Shown: piece by piece, positions 26,439 to 35,516 of the stretch
Layout of the letters: each line of letters begins with the position of its first letter
How positions within the stretch are numbered: the first letter of the stretch is position 1
Assembly (NCBI RefSeq): GCF_036924745.1
Contig: NZ_JAZHSD010000001.1
Span: 6,261,001-6,325,000 of the forward strand
From: Bradyrhizobium sp. AZCC 1693
Lineage (GTDB): Bacteria > Pseudomonadota > Alphaproteobacteria > Rhizobiales > Xanthobacteraceae
Direction: 5' to 3'
DNA: 64,000 nucleotides
Position numbers and translations under genes: made by a program
Notes under the pieces: model-generated
Seen by the model: the letters and a program-made list of their open reading frames with translations, nothing else
Database searches by the model: none
What the model was told of the DNA's origin: nothing

Positions 26439-28337
26439 GTGACCGGGTACCGCGCCGACATCGACGGCCTGCGGGCGATCGCCGTCATTCCTGTGCTGCT
26501 CTATCACGTCGGCATCCCCGGCTTTTCCGGCGGCTTTGTCGGCGTCGATATCTTCTTCGTCATTTCCGGGTATTTGATCTGCGGCATGATCGATGCGGAT
26601 ATCCGCAACGGATCGTTCTCGCTCGCCAATTTCTACAAGCGCCGCATCCTGCGCATCCTGCCGGCGCTATTCGCAGTGTTCCTGGTCACCAGCGTTCTTG
26701 CCGCTTTGTATTGCCTGCCGGTTGAACTCGTGGATTACGCCAGGAGCCTTGCCAGCGCCGTTGCGTCGATCTCGAATGTCTATTTTGCGCAGACCGCCGG
26801 CTATTTCGACGCTCCCGCTGAAACCAAGCCGCTGCTGCACACCTGGTCGCTCGGCGTCGAAGAGCAGTTCTATTTCGCAGCTCCCCTGTTGATGCTGCTC
26901 GTGCAACGCTTCTTGCCGAAGCGCATCGGACTTCTGTTCGCCATCATCGCCGCGGTTTCCTTTGCCGGCGCACTGGCGATGAGCACGCGAAATCCCACCT
27001 TTGCGTTTTATCTCACCCCGTTCCGGGCGTGGGAGCTGGCGATGGGCGCATTGCTCTCGGTCGAATTCCTTCCGGTTCCGGAAACTGTCTTCTGGCGAAA
27101 TGCCAGTGGCGTGTCGGGACTGCTGCTGTTGCTTGGCGTCATCGGGTTCGGATCATCAGCGGTGCCGCTGCTGGCGATGACAGGTCTCGCCGCCGTCGGC
27201 ACCATGCTGGTGATTGCGTCCAGTGAGCGCGCCATCTCGGTAGCGGGACGATTGCTGTCGCTGCGGCCGTTCGTGTTCGTCGGGCTGATTTCCTATTCGC
27301 TCTATCTGTGGCACTGGCCGCTGATAGTGTTTCAGCGAACCGACGCCATCTTCTTCACGGAATCATCGGTCTCGGCCAGGCTGATCTTGATCGCGCTCTC
27401 CGTCGGCATCGCCTATCTGTCGTGGAAACTGGTCGAGACGCCGTTCCGCAACCTGGCGAAGGGAACATCGAAGGCCGCCATTTTCGGCGCGACCTCGGCC
27501 ACGATGGCCTCGACGGTCGGGCTGTGCGGGATGGTGATCCTGCTGAGCGGAGCCCCGTTCCGTTTTCCCAAGCGCATTGTCGAGATCGGTTCGTTTCTGG
27601 CCTACGATTCATCTGTCGCGTTTCGCACCGGGCGCTGCTTTCTGTCGACCAGCCGCCAGCAACTCGATATCGAGACCTGCCTGAAGCCTGATCCGGCGCG
27701 GCCGAATTACCTCCTCGTCGGTGACAGCCACGCCGCCCATCTCTGGTCCGGGCTTTCGCTGGCGATGCCGGAAGTCAACCTTATGCAAGCGACCGCCAGT
27801 CTTTGCCGTCCGGCGATCATGGCGGGATCGCGATATGACACGCCGGTATGCCGCACCCTGATGGAATTCGTGTTCAGCGATTTTCTCGTCCACAACAGGG
27901 TCGATGGCGTGCTCCTCGCCGCGTCGTGGAAGGATGAGGACCTGCCGGTTCTGTCGGCCACGCTGCAATCGCTGAAATCGAGAGGCATCGACGCCACGGT
28001 GCTTGGTCCGATCGTCGAATATGATGCGGCCCTGCCGCGCCTTCTCGTGGATGGTATCCTGCACGATACGCCGTCGATGGCGAGCGCGAAGCGGACGCCC
28101 GGAATTCGCGAGCGGGATCTGGCCATGAAGCGGATGGTGACGGATACCGGCGCCACCTATCTCTCCGTCTACGATGCCATATGCCGCGACGATCGCTGCG
28201 ACGAACTCGTGCAGGGCAATATCCCCATGCAGTTCGATGCGGGTCATCTCACGGCCGACGGCGCGATCGAAGTGGGACGAAGGCTCTCGGCCGCCTTTGC
28301 CAGGAAGCATGCGAGGGCAAGCGATGTTTCGTACTGA
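26439..28337 (+). CDS. OafA-type acyltransferase with C-terminal SGNH domain
   Basis: 632 residues. N-terminal acyltransferase-3 domain (about 1-345): YRADIDGLRAIAVIPVLLYHVG, GFVGVDIFFVISGYLI, YKRRILRILPAL and the WSLGVEEQFYF box. C-terminal SGNH domain (about 400-630) with nucleophile Ser430 in GDSHAAHLW and Asp600/His603 in DAGHL. It O-acetylates an envelope or exported glycan at the periplasmic face. The GTG start follows CGAG weakly. First gene of a plus-strand unit overlapping the GH26-like gene. Confidence 0.93.
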   Translation: MTGYRADIDGLRAIAVIPVLLYHVGIPGFSGGFVGVDIFFVISGYLICGMIDADIRNGSFSLANFYKRRILRILPALFAVFLVTSVLAALYCLPVELVDYARSLASAVASISNVYFAQTAGYFDAPAETKPLLHTWSLGVEEQFYFAAPLLMLLVQRFLPKRIGLLFAIIAAVSFAGALAMSTRNPTFAFYLTPFRAWELAMGALLSVEFLPVPETVFWRNASGVSGLLLLLGVIGFGSSAVPLLAMTGLAAVGTMLVIASSERAISVAGRLLSLRPFVFVGLISYSLYLWHWPLIVFQRTDAIFFTESSVSARLILIALSVGIAYLSWKLVETPFRNLAKGTSKAAIFGATSATMASTVGLCGMVILLSGAPFRFPKRIVEIGSFLAYDSSVAFRTGRCFLSTSRQQLDIETCLKPDPARPNYLLVGDSHAAHLWSGLSLAMPEVNLMQATASLCRPAIMAGSRYDTPVCRTLMEFVFSDFLVHNRVDGVLLAASWKDEDLPVLSATLQSLKSRGIDATVLGPIVEYDAALPRLLVDGILHDTPSMASAKRTPGIRERDLAMKRMVTDTGATYLSVYDAICRDDRCDELVQGNIPMQFDAGHLTADGAIEVGRRLSAAFARKHARASDVSY

Positions 28338-29310
28338 TCCGAGGCGGCGCAAGAAGCGCGGGCTGAAGCCGCTGGTGCTGTTTCTGGCGGCCTTCGTGCT
28401 GACCGTGCTGCTGCTGGCGCATGTCGACAGCAATGCCGCCTCGCGCGCCATTTCCACCCCGTCGAAATTCGCGGGCGCCTTCGTCAATTGGGGCCCGATA
28501 GGGCGCGAGCATACGCTGCAGGCGTGGGAAAAATGGCTGAAGCAGAAGCCGTCCTCGGTATTGGGCGTCGACTTCTATGGCCAATCGACCTGGGAGGATT
28601 TCTCCAAACTGAGCTGGGTTCCTGGCGTCTGGAAGAAGCTCAATCCTGCACGCAATGTGGTCTGGTCGATCCCGCTGACCATGAAAGGAACGCCGCTCGC
28701 CGACGTTGCCGATGGGCTCCACGATGCCGAATTCGAAGCCGCCGCCCGGGCGATCTCGGAAGCGCATCCGCAGGCGATCATTCGGCCCGGCTGGGAGATG
28801 AACCTGTCTGAAATGGCGTGGTTCGCCAAAGGGCATGAGGCCGATTACATCAAGGCGTTCCGGCGCGTCGTTGAAATATTCAGGCGTCACTCTCTAGCCT
28901 TCAAGTTCGACTGGTGTCCGGGATGGGGCCCGCAGGAGATGGCGGCGGACGCGAGCTATCCCGGCGACGACGTCGTCGACTACATCGGTCTCGACGTCTA
29001 CGACTTCAAGCATGAAGGCTCGGTCGAAGAGCGCTGGAACACCTTCTACGTCAAGGCGCCATTCGGCCTGGAATGGCACCGCGAGTTTGCGCGTCTGCAC
29101 GGCAAGCGGATGAGCTACCCCGAATGGGGTGTCGGCAATTTCGGCGACAACCCGTTCTTCATTCAACAGATGCACGACTGGTTCATGAAGAACGAAGGCA
29201 GCATTGCCTACGCCGCCTATTTCGACGTCGACGGGGCGTGGCCGACCCAGATCGATAACGGTCGGTTTCCGAACTCGCAGCGTCTGTTCCGCAAGCTGTT
29301 CAGCCGCTGA
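28324..29310 (+). CDS. Membrane-anchored GH26-like glycoside hydrolase
   Basis: 328 residues. An N-terminal signal anchor (about 15-32, after a basic RRRKKRGLK stretch) is followed by a TIM-barrel domain. IIRPGWEMN carries the acid/base Glu158 and MSYPEWGVG the nucleophile Glu267, both as in GH26 beta-mannanase-type enzymes. ATG 28324 with GAGGG seven bases upstream is preferred; 28309 is possible. It overlaps the acyltransferase gene by 14 bp. It may trim or release the polymer built by this cluster. Confidence 0.82.
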   Translation: MFRTDPRRRKKRGLKPLVLFLAAFVLTVLLLAHVDSNAASRAISTPSKFAGAFVNWGPIGREHTLQAWEKWLKQKPSSVLGVDFYGQSTWEDFSKLSWVPGVWKKLNPARNVVWSIPLTMKGTPLADVADGLHDAEFEAAARAISEAHPQAIIRPGWEMNLSEMAWFAKGHEADYIKAFRRVVEIFRRHSLAFKFDWCPGWGPQEMAADASYPGDDVVDYIGLDVYDFKHEGSVEERWNTFYVKAPFGLEWHREFARLHGKRMSYPEWGVGNFGDNPFFIQQMHDWFMKNEGSIAYAAYFDVDGAWPTQIDNGRFPNSQRLFRKLFSR

Positions 29311-29384
29311 TTTGCGGTCAGCGGTCGGCGGATTAACCCCGTCCATTAACCGTCGCCGGAGTTCCGCGCTTCACGTCCCGCCGC

Positions 29385-29400
29385 CGGACCGGATATTGCA
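29385..29400 (+). promoter_or_regulatory. Sigma-54-like promoter before the GT2 gene
   Basis: CGGACCGGATATTGCA shows GG-N10-GC spacing with TTGCA, sharing 15 identical bases with 26177-26191. The downstream leader contains CCCGCGATTACGCGGG (29471-29486) and the dyad CCCGTTTCGGG (29492-29502) before the start at 29519. Confidence 0.5.
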
Positions 29401-29518
29401 CTGCTGCGCGCGTTACGTTCGCAACGGCCGGACCAACCCCGGAACGAACGACCTTATCGAGACGGAAGTGTCCCGCGATTACGCGGGCTATCCCGTTTCG
29501 GGACGATGAGACGTATTC

Positions 29519-30568
29519 GTGAACGACCTGAGCGTCATGGCAGAGATTTCGACCAGCGATCTCCGGATGGACGGGCCTGATCCGTCGGTCCGGGCTCTGC
29601 GCGCGCTGGTGGCGGCTTCGCCCGCGCTCGATCGCACGATCGAAATTGTGGTTTGCATCCCCTGTTTTCGCCGTCCTCAGTACCTGCGCCGGACGCTGGA
29701 GTCGCTGGCCGCCCAGCGCACCCACCGCCGCTTCGCCGTCGTCATGGTGGAGAACGATGCGTCGAAGAGCGAGAGCGTTCCGGTTGCCGCCGAGTACCTC
29801 GCGTCGGGGAAATTCCCAGGGCTGTGCGTGATCGAGCCGCGGCAGGGCAATTGCCATGCGATCAACGCCGCCTTCGAGACGGCGCTGCAGATGTTCCCCG
29901 CGGCAACCAGCTTCCTGATGATCGACGATGATGAAATCGCGTCGCCGGACTGGCTGGAGCAGATGGTAAGGACGGCCGCAGCGACCGGCGCCGACATCGT
30001 CGGCGGCCCGGTATTCCCCGAATTCGACGACGAACGGAAGCGCGGATTACGGCGCCATCCGGCGTTCGCGCCGGCCTACGACGCCTCAGGCCCGGTGCCG
30101 GTGATCTATGGCTGCGGCAATTGCCTGATCCGCCGCTCGGTGTTTGCCCGGTTGGGCATGCCGGCATTCGACCTCCGTTTCAATTATCTCGGCGGCGGCG
30201 ATACCGATTTCTTTTGTCGATGCCGAAGGCTCGGCATGCGGTTCCACTGGGTGAACGAAGCCACGATCAGCGAGACCGTGCCGCAAAACCGCACCAGCCT
30301 GAAATGGCTGGTGACGCGCGGCCTGCGGATCGGCGCGATCAACTATCATGTCCAGCGCAAGGCGACGCCGACGGCTTGGTTGCGGGCGAAGTTGACCGCC
30401 AAATTGCTGGCGGCCCTGCCGCTGTCTTTTGTCTATGCCGTGTGCGCGCTCCTGAGCGAGCGTAAGGGGACCATTGCCATGCATCCCATAACTGTGGCGA
30501 TCGGCAGCGCGCTGGCGGCGTTCGGCCTCGAACCGCAGCCCTACAAGGCGTCGAAGATCGTCTCATGA
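29519..30568 (+). CDS. Family 2 glycosyltransferase
   Basis: 349 residues. GT-A fold: VVCIPCFRRPQYLRRTLESLAAQ, the metal-binding SFLMIDDDEIASPDW, and GGGDTDFFCRCRRLGMRFHWVNEA. A C-terminal hydrophobic stretch near 305-320 may tether it to the membrane. GTG 29519 is used; ATG 29537 is an alternative. It adds a sugar to the lipid-linked repeat unit. Its TGA overlaps the next ATG (ATGA). Confidence 0.92.
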   Translation: MNDLSVMAEISTSDLRMDGPDPSVRALRALVAASPALDRTIEIVVCIPCFRRPQYLRRTLESLAAQRTHRRFAVVMVENDASKSESVPVAAEYLASGKFPGLCVIEPRQGNCHAINAAFETALQMFPAATSFLMIDDDEIASPDWLEQMVRTAAATGADIVGGPVFPEFDDERKRGLRRHPAFAPAYDASGPVPVIYGCGNCLIRRSVFARLGMPAFDLRFNYLGGGDTDFFCRCRRLGMRFHWVNEATISETVPQNRTSLKWLVTRGLRIGAINYHVQRKATPTAWLRAKLTAKLLAALPLSFVYAVCALLSERKGTIAMHPITVAIGSALAAFGLEPQPYKASKIVS

Positions 30569-31878
30569 GCCAGCTCCTCGACGCATCCGAAATCCGTGAG
30601 CTGGCCGCCGTGATCGAGCGCCAGCAGGTCATGGATATCGTCCGCGGCGCAACTTTCGTTGGCACGCTACTGCTCGGCTGGATATCGCTGCATCCGTTTG
30701 AAAGCCTCGGCGATATGCAGATCGGCGAGGCCGGTACCGGCAACGAGCTGGCGACCTATGCGGTGTTCGGGGCACTCAGCCTGCTGACGGTTGCATTGGC
30801 GATGCGAAATGACGCGCGGGGACTGGCGACGTTGTTGTCGCCGGCATTTGTGCTGTTCACCGCCTGGCTGCTGGCGACCGTCGTGTTGTCATTCGACCCG
30901 GGAACATCGATCAAGCGTCTTTCGCTGACGATCTGCGTCGTCGCGGTGGCCGCCGCCCTGATGCTGCTGCCGAAATCGCAGCAGGAGTTGATGCACTGGT
31001 TCACGATCTCAGCGCTCGCATTGCTGGCGATCTGCTATCTCGGAATATTGCTGGCCCCCGATCTTTCGGTTCACCTGGCGAGCGATCCGCAGGAGCCCGG
31101 CCTCGCCGGCAACTGGCGCGGCGCGTTCGGCCACAAGAACCAGGCCGCGGCCATCATGGTGATGGTGCTGTTTCTCGGCGTCTACATCATCCGCTCCGGC
31201 CTATGGATATGCGGTGCCGCGATCATCGCGCTGGCCTCGCTGTTCCTGTTGTATTCGGCCGGAAAGAGCTCCCTGACCCTGTGCTTTGCGGTGCTGCTGC
31301 TGACGTCGGTAACCTCAGTCATCCGCTCGTTCTGGCTCCGCGCGATCATATTGCTGACGCCGCTGCTGTTGCTGAACCTGCTGAGCGTCGGCACCGTGAT
31401 GTTTGAAGGCCTCGCCGGCATTTCCAAGCTGCTGCCGTTCGATTCGACATTCACCGGCCGCACCGACATCTGGGCGTTTGCGCTGCAGTCGCTCCATGCG
31501 CGATTGCTCACCGGCTACGGCTTCGCGTCCTTCTGGGGCAGCAGCGCGATACAAAATCTGCCGGAAGGCAAGGAGTGGGCCGGCTTCGCCGCGCACAGCC
31601 ACAATGGCTATCTCGACACCGCACTTGGCATGGGCGTTCCCGGGCTTCTCTTGCTCATCATGGTGCTGGTGATCCTGCCCTTGAAGAATTTCCAGCGCGC
31701 CGACGAGGGCGGCAACAACGGCCCGCTGGCCATGATGCTGCTGCGGATCTGGCTGTTCGGGCTCTATCTGTCGGCGATGGAAAGCTTCTTCCTCGACCGC
31801 TCCGATCCCCTGTGGTTCACGTTCCTGCTGGCGGTATTCGGCCTGCACTATCTCGCGCGGTTCCGGGCGAAAGCCTGA
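30565..31878 (+). CDS. O-antigen ligase/Wzy-type polymerase
   Basis: 437 residues with 10-12 membrane segments. The family loop GLAGNWRGAFGHKNQAAAIM and the later SHNGYLDTALGMGVPGLLLL are diagnostic of Wzy_C/O-antigen ligase proteins (ExoQ-like), which join repeat units in the periplasm. Start overlaps the GT2 stop. With the flippase and Wzz this completes a Wzx/Wzy pathway except for the initiating transferase. Confidence 0.92.
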   Translation: MSQLLDASEIRELAAVIERQQVMDIVRGATFVGTLLLGWISLHPFESLGDMQIGEAGTGNELATYAVFGALSLLTVALAMRNDARGLATLLSPAFVLFTAWLLATVVLSFDPGTSIKRLSLTICVVAVAAALMLLPKSQQELMHWFTISALALLAICYLGILLAPDLSVHLASDPQEPGLAGNWRGAFGHKNQAAAIMVMVLFLGVYIIRSGLWICGAAIIALASLFLLYSAGKSSLTLCFAVLLLTSVTSVIRSFWLRAIILLTPLLLLNLLSVGTVMFEGLAGISKLLPFDSTFTGRTDIWAFALQSLHARLLTGYGFASFWGSSAIQNLPEGKEWAGFAAHSHNGYLDTALGMGVPGLLLLIMVLVILPLKNFQRADEGGNNGPLAMMLLRIWLFGLYLSAMESFFLDRSDPLWFTFLLAVFGLHYLARFRAKA

Positions 31879-31881
31879 GGC

Positions 31882-33012
31882 TCAAAGCTGCGCGCGCACC
31901 GCTTCGGCGACGTCTTTCCACCAGCCGTCGAAATCGAACGGCAGGTGTACCGGCGGCCGTTTGACCACCGAGGCGATCCGGTCGGCATAGGCCTCGTTAT
32001 CAGCGCCGCGCGCGACCAGCACGACGGCGCCACGCGCGATCAATTCCTTGAAGCGCGGATGGTGGTCGAATTCTTCCGGCAGCACGGGACCGGCGACGAT
32101 CAGCGGACGACCGGATTGCACGCAGCTGAGAATGCTGGAGCGCCGCGCGGTGATCCCCTCATCGAGCGGATAGCAGAATGCGTCGATCTCGCTGAACAGC
32201 CCGAACACTTCGTGATCGGAGGCGATGAACCCGGAGATGATCACATCGTCGGCGATGCCAAGTTCTCTGGCGCGGGCATGAAACGCCTGCTCGACCTTGT
32301 CGACGCCGCGAATGAAGGAGCCGATGTAGACGAGCAGCGGCTTGAGCCCGCGTTGCTTCAGTATCGCGCCGATCTCGAGCAGTGCATTGGGCTGCTTGCC
32401 CGGGTAGATCGATCCGAAATGGCCGATCAAGAGTCGCCCGTCGCCCTTCGCGGCGACGAGCCGATGCCGCAGTTTCGAATCCTGAATTCCTACCGGAGCT
32501 TCGATGTTCGGCGGCAGCGGCGCCAGCACGCTCTTTCTGGCGGTCCAGCCGAGCAGGAGATCACTGGCCAGTTCGCGCTGTACCAGCGGCGAGAACATGA
32601 CGATGGTGTCGGCCAGCAGCAGCGCCGGTATGTAGGTGATGCGGCGCAGCCAATGCAGCCCGCTCCATTCGTGTTGAATCAGGACGACCTTGCGCCGGCG
32701 CAGTTTGGCGATCGCCATCGCCGCGAGCGGCGCGAACATCACGCGCTTCCAGGCCACGATCGGGAAGTTGCAGACCACGCTTTGCGCCGCGCCGACCGCG
32801 CGCCAGATCTCGGCAAGCGAGCCTTCACTGCGCGTTAGCGTTAACATCGCGCTGGTGCCAGGCTCGAGCTTTTCGATCGTCTCCTGCAACAGCCGGGTGA
32901 ACTGGCCGACGCCGCAATGCATCAGCGGTCCCGCGCCGAGAAACAGCGCCCGATATCGGCTTTCTCCATTCATCGTGCGGCGGGGTTTCCAGAAACTGTC
33001 GGCGTTAGCCAT
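31882..33012 (-). CDS. Family 1/4-like glycosyltransferase
   Basis: 376 residues, GT-B type: N-terminal FLGAGPLMHCGVGQFTRLLQETI and C-terminal LLIGHFGSIYPGKQPNALLEIGA with SEIDAFCYPLDEGITARRSS in the nucleotide-sugar region. Start 33012 is used; 32973 is possible. It is the only gene of the cluster transcribed against its neighbours here, ending 4 bp after the Wzy gene. Confidence 0.85.
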   Translation of the reverse strand: MANADSFWKPRRTMNGESRYRALFLGAGPLMHCGVGQFTRLLQETIEKLEPGTSAMLTLTRSEGSLAEIWRAVGAAQSVVCNFPIVAWKRVMFAPLAAMAIAKLRRRKVVLIQHEWSGLHWLRRITYIPALLLADTIVMFSPLVQRELASDLLLGWTARKSVLAPLPPNIEAPVGIQDSKLRHRLVAAKGDGRLLIGHFGSIYPGKQPNALLEIGAILKQRGLKPLLVYIGSFIRGVDKVEQAFHARARELGIADDVIISGFIASDHEVFGLFSEIDAFCYPLDEGITARRSSILSCVQSGRPLIVAGPVLPEEFDHHPRFKELIARGAVVLVARGADNEAYADRIASVVKRPPVHLPFDFDGWWKDVAEAVRAQL

Positions 33013-33053
33013 ACATCCCAGACATTAGCTTCCGGTAAGCGGCCGCGTCCGCC

Positions 33054-33069
33054 CGGCACCGTTCTTGCC
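33054..33069 (+). promoter_or_regulatory. Sigma-54-like promoter before the cupin/JmjC-like gene
   Basis: CGGCACCGTTCTTGCC matches GGCAC and TTGC with ten bases between GG and GC. It is close in sequence to the minus-strand element at 25951-25966. Start codon 136 bp downstream; the leader contains ATTTCGGGACA (33145-33155). Confidence 0.48.
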
Positions 33070-33204
33070 AATTCGACCGTGAGGAGCGTCCGGCCGTCTC
33101 ATAACGGGACATCGGGCGGTCACGGCAATGGCCGGCAGGCCGCGATTTCGGGACACCCGGAATGGGCGGCGCCCACCCAATGGCAAGTGAGCAGGAGCGC
33201 GGCG

Positions 33205-34137
33205 ATGACGGGCAAGATCTTCAGCACATGGGATGAGACGCATTCCGAGCTTTGGAGCCATCAGCCGATCCGGCTCGAACACCAGATGCACAAATCGCCG
33301 GCGTTCTCGATGGACGAGCTCGCGCAACTGATCGAAAACTATCCGCGCGAATACTACAGCCTGGTGAAGACGGGTGCCAAGGGCTCCAGCCGGGTGTGGC
33401 GCGAGGGCGATATCGGCAACCTCTCCGGCCGGCAGGTCATCGAGGCGATTTCCCGGGGTGGCCTCTGGCTCAACATGCGCGATGTCGGCTCGGTCGACAG
33501 CCGCTACCGCAAGCTGATCGACCGGATGTTCGAGGAGATCGCGACCAAGGTTCCGGGGTTCGTGGTGCCGAACCAACAGGCCGGCATTCTGATCTCCTCG
33601 CCGGATGCGCAAGTCTATTATCATGCCGATCTGCCGGGGCAGGGCCTGATCCAGATCGCCGGCCGCAAGCGGGTCTATGTCTATCCAAACACCGCGCCGT
33701 TCATCAAACCGCAACACCTCGAGGATATCGCGCTGTTCGACGTCGAGGTCGATCTGCCTTACGCGCCCTGGTACGACGGGCATGCGCAGGTGTTCGACCT
33801 CGAACCCGGCCAGATGCTGAACTGGCCGCTGAACGCGCCGCACCGCGTCGAGAATCTCGGCACCGTCAACATCTCGATGACGGTATCCTACGGCAACGAC
33901 GAGATCCGCCGCGCCCAGATCGTCCACCTCGCCAACGGCCTGCTGCGCCATCGCTTCGGCTATACGCCGAAGACCAGCAATCTGCGGGGGCCGTCGTTCT
34001 TCGCCAAGAAGGTGCTGCAGAAGCTCGTGCGCGACAGCAAGTGGGTCAAGCGCGAGCGCAGCGTCCGCCGCGCGATTGATTTCCGTCTCGACGCCACTGA
34101 GCCCGGCAAGATCATCGACCTGCCGAAGGCGGCGTAA
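33205..34137 (+). CDS. Cupin-8/JmjC-like putative Fe(II)-dependent oxygenase
   Basis: 310 residues. ISSPDAQVYYHADLPGQGL gives a His140-x-Asp142 pair and NAPHRVENL gives His213, the facial triad expected of JmjC/cupin-8 2-oxoglutarate oxygenases; GRKRVYVYPN follows the first motif as in that family. The N-terminal 100 residues have no clear motif. ATG 33205 with AGGAG nine bases before is chosen. It sits 12 bp before the GNAT gene, so the pair likely acts together in the polysaccharide cluster. Substrate unknown. Confidence 0.78.
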   Translation: MTGKIFSTWDETHSELWSHQPIRLEHQMHKSPAFSMDELAQLIENYPREYYSLVKTGAKGSSRVWREGDIGNLSGRQVIEAISRGGLWLNMRDVGSVDSRYRKLIDRMFEEIATKVPGFVVPNQQAGILISSPDAQVYYHADLPGQGLIQIAGRKRVYVYPNTAPFIKPQHLEDIALFDVEVDLPYAPWYDGHAQVFDLEPGQMLNWPLNAPHRVENLGTVNISMTVSYGNDEIRRAQIVHLANGLLRHRFGYTPKTSNLRGPSFFAKKVLQKLVRDSKWVKRERSVRRAIDFRLDATEPGKIIDLPKAA

Positions 34138-34149
34138 ATCGCAACGCCG

Positions 34150-35337
34150 ATGACGGTGCTGACGACCAGTGCGGGGCAATTGGCGGCGCGATCAACGCGC
34201 CGTGCGGCCGGATTCCGCGTCGAACTGCTGCGCGATTGGAAGCAGGCCGTCGCGCGCTGGCACGACATCAGCCCGTCGACGCCGTTCCAGCATCCGCAAT
34301 GGTATGACGCCTGGTACGCCGCCTTCGCCGATGCCGAAGGTGTTGAGCCGCTAATCGCTGTCATCACCGATGCGTCGAGCGGCGAGCAGGCGGCGCTGCT
34401 ACCGCTGATCCGCCGCAAGCAAGACAATGTCGCCATCGTCGAATTCGCCGATCTCAATCTGACCGACTACAACGCACCGATCCTCGGGAGTGCGGCGCCG
34501 CGCGATGCCAGGGCTGCGCGCGCGCTGTGGCGCAGCCTGCTGTCGGCATTGCGCCGGATGCCGGATCGGGCCGATCTCATTCGTCTGCGCAAAGTGCCTG
34601 CCGATCTCGATGGCAAGCCCAATCCATTGGCTCTGCTAAACGCCGCCGGTCCATGCTTGCTCAACGGCAATCTCGTCACCACGGGCGAGGATTACGACGC
34701 CTGGCGCTACACGCTGGAAAAGACCGTGCGCAAGGAGCTGGAGCGGAGCTGGCGCGTCTTCACGCGCGATGCGGCCGCGTCCTTTGCGATCATCACCGAT
34801 ACCAATGAAGCGTTGCGGGTTCTCTCGACCACCGAGGTTCAGCAGGGCGCGCGGATGCAGAGCCTCGGGCGCAACTACGTCCTCAACGACGAGACCTGCG
34901 CAACGTTCTACCGCAACCTGGTGCGCGATGGCGTCGGCAACGGCTATGCACTGGTCACAGTGCTCGCGGTCGGCGATGAGATCGTGGCAACACTGCTCGG
35001 CATCAGGACCTGCGCACGCTACGTGATGGTCCGCATCAGCAATGCCGGCGACAAATGGTCGAACTGTTCGCCGGGCCGGCTGATCATCGAGCGCACCATG
35101 GCCGCCCTGCACAGGGATGGCGTGTGCGAGTTCGATTTCTCTGTCGGCAACTACGCCTACAAGCGCCGCTTCGGCGTCACGCGCCTGCCGCTGATCGACA
35201 TCAGCGCCGCCTTGAGCTGGCGCGGGTGGCCCTACGCGCTGCGTGATCACGCGGTGCGCGCGCTCCGAACCCACCCGCGGCTCGATGCCTGGCTGAAACG
35301 CGCACTCGGTAAGCCGCTGTCACGCGAAGAGGATTGA
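34150..35337 (+). CDS. CelD/BcsL-type GNAT (BioF2-like) acyltransferase
   Basis: 395 residues with duplicated GNAT-like halves: PFQHPQWYDAWYAAFADAEG near the N-terminus and FYRNLVRDGVGNGYALVTVLAVGDEIVATLLGI, then CEFDFSVGNYAYKRRFGV near the C-terminus. This family is common in cellulose and exopolysaccharide clusters and is thought to acylate sugars or precursors. Follows the cupin gene by 12 bp. Confidence 0.87.
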   Translation: MTVLTTSAGQLAARSTRRAAGFRVELLRDWKQAVARWHDISPSTPFQHPQWYDAWYAAFADAEGVEPLIAVITDASSGEQAALLPLIRRKQDNVAIVEFADLNLTDYNAPILGSAAPRDARAARALWRSLLSALRRMPDRADLIRLRKVPADLDGKPNPLALLNAAGPCLLNGNLVTTGEDYDAWRYTLEKTVRKELERSWRVFTRDAAASFAIITDTNEALRVLSTTEVQQGARMQSLGRNYVLNDETCATFYRNLVRDGVGNGYALVTVLAVGDEIVATLLGIRTCARYVMVRISNAGDKWSNCSPGRLIIERTMAALHRDGVCEFDFSVGNYAYKRRFGVTRLPLIDISAALSWRGWPYALRDHAVRALRTHPRLDAWLKRALGKPLSREED

Positions 35338-35516
35338 CACATTGTTGCCGCACGGGAACGATCGTGCAAATTTGCAACACATGCCAGGATTTTGCGGATG
35401 TTCTTCCTGTGTTCACGAGAGTTGATGATCGCCTTTGCGGCAGCGGCGTATGCTCTGGGTTGGGTCAGGGACCGCCGGTGAATGCTTTCTTGAAAGCTTT
35501 CGTGGGGAGAGCCGAC

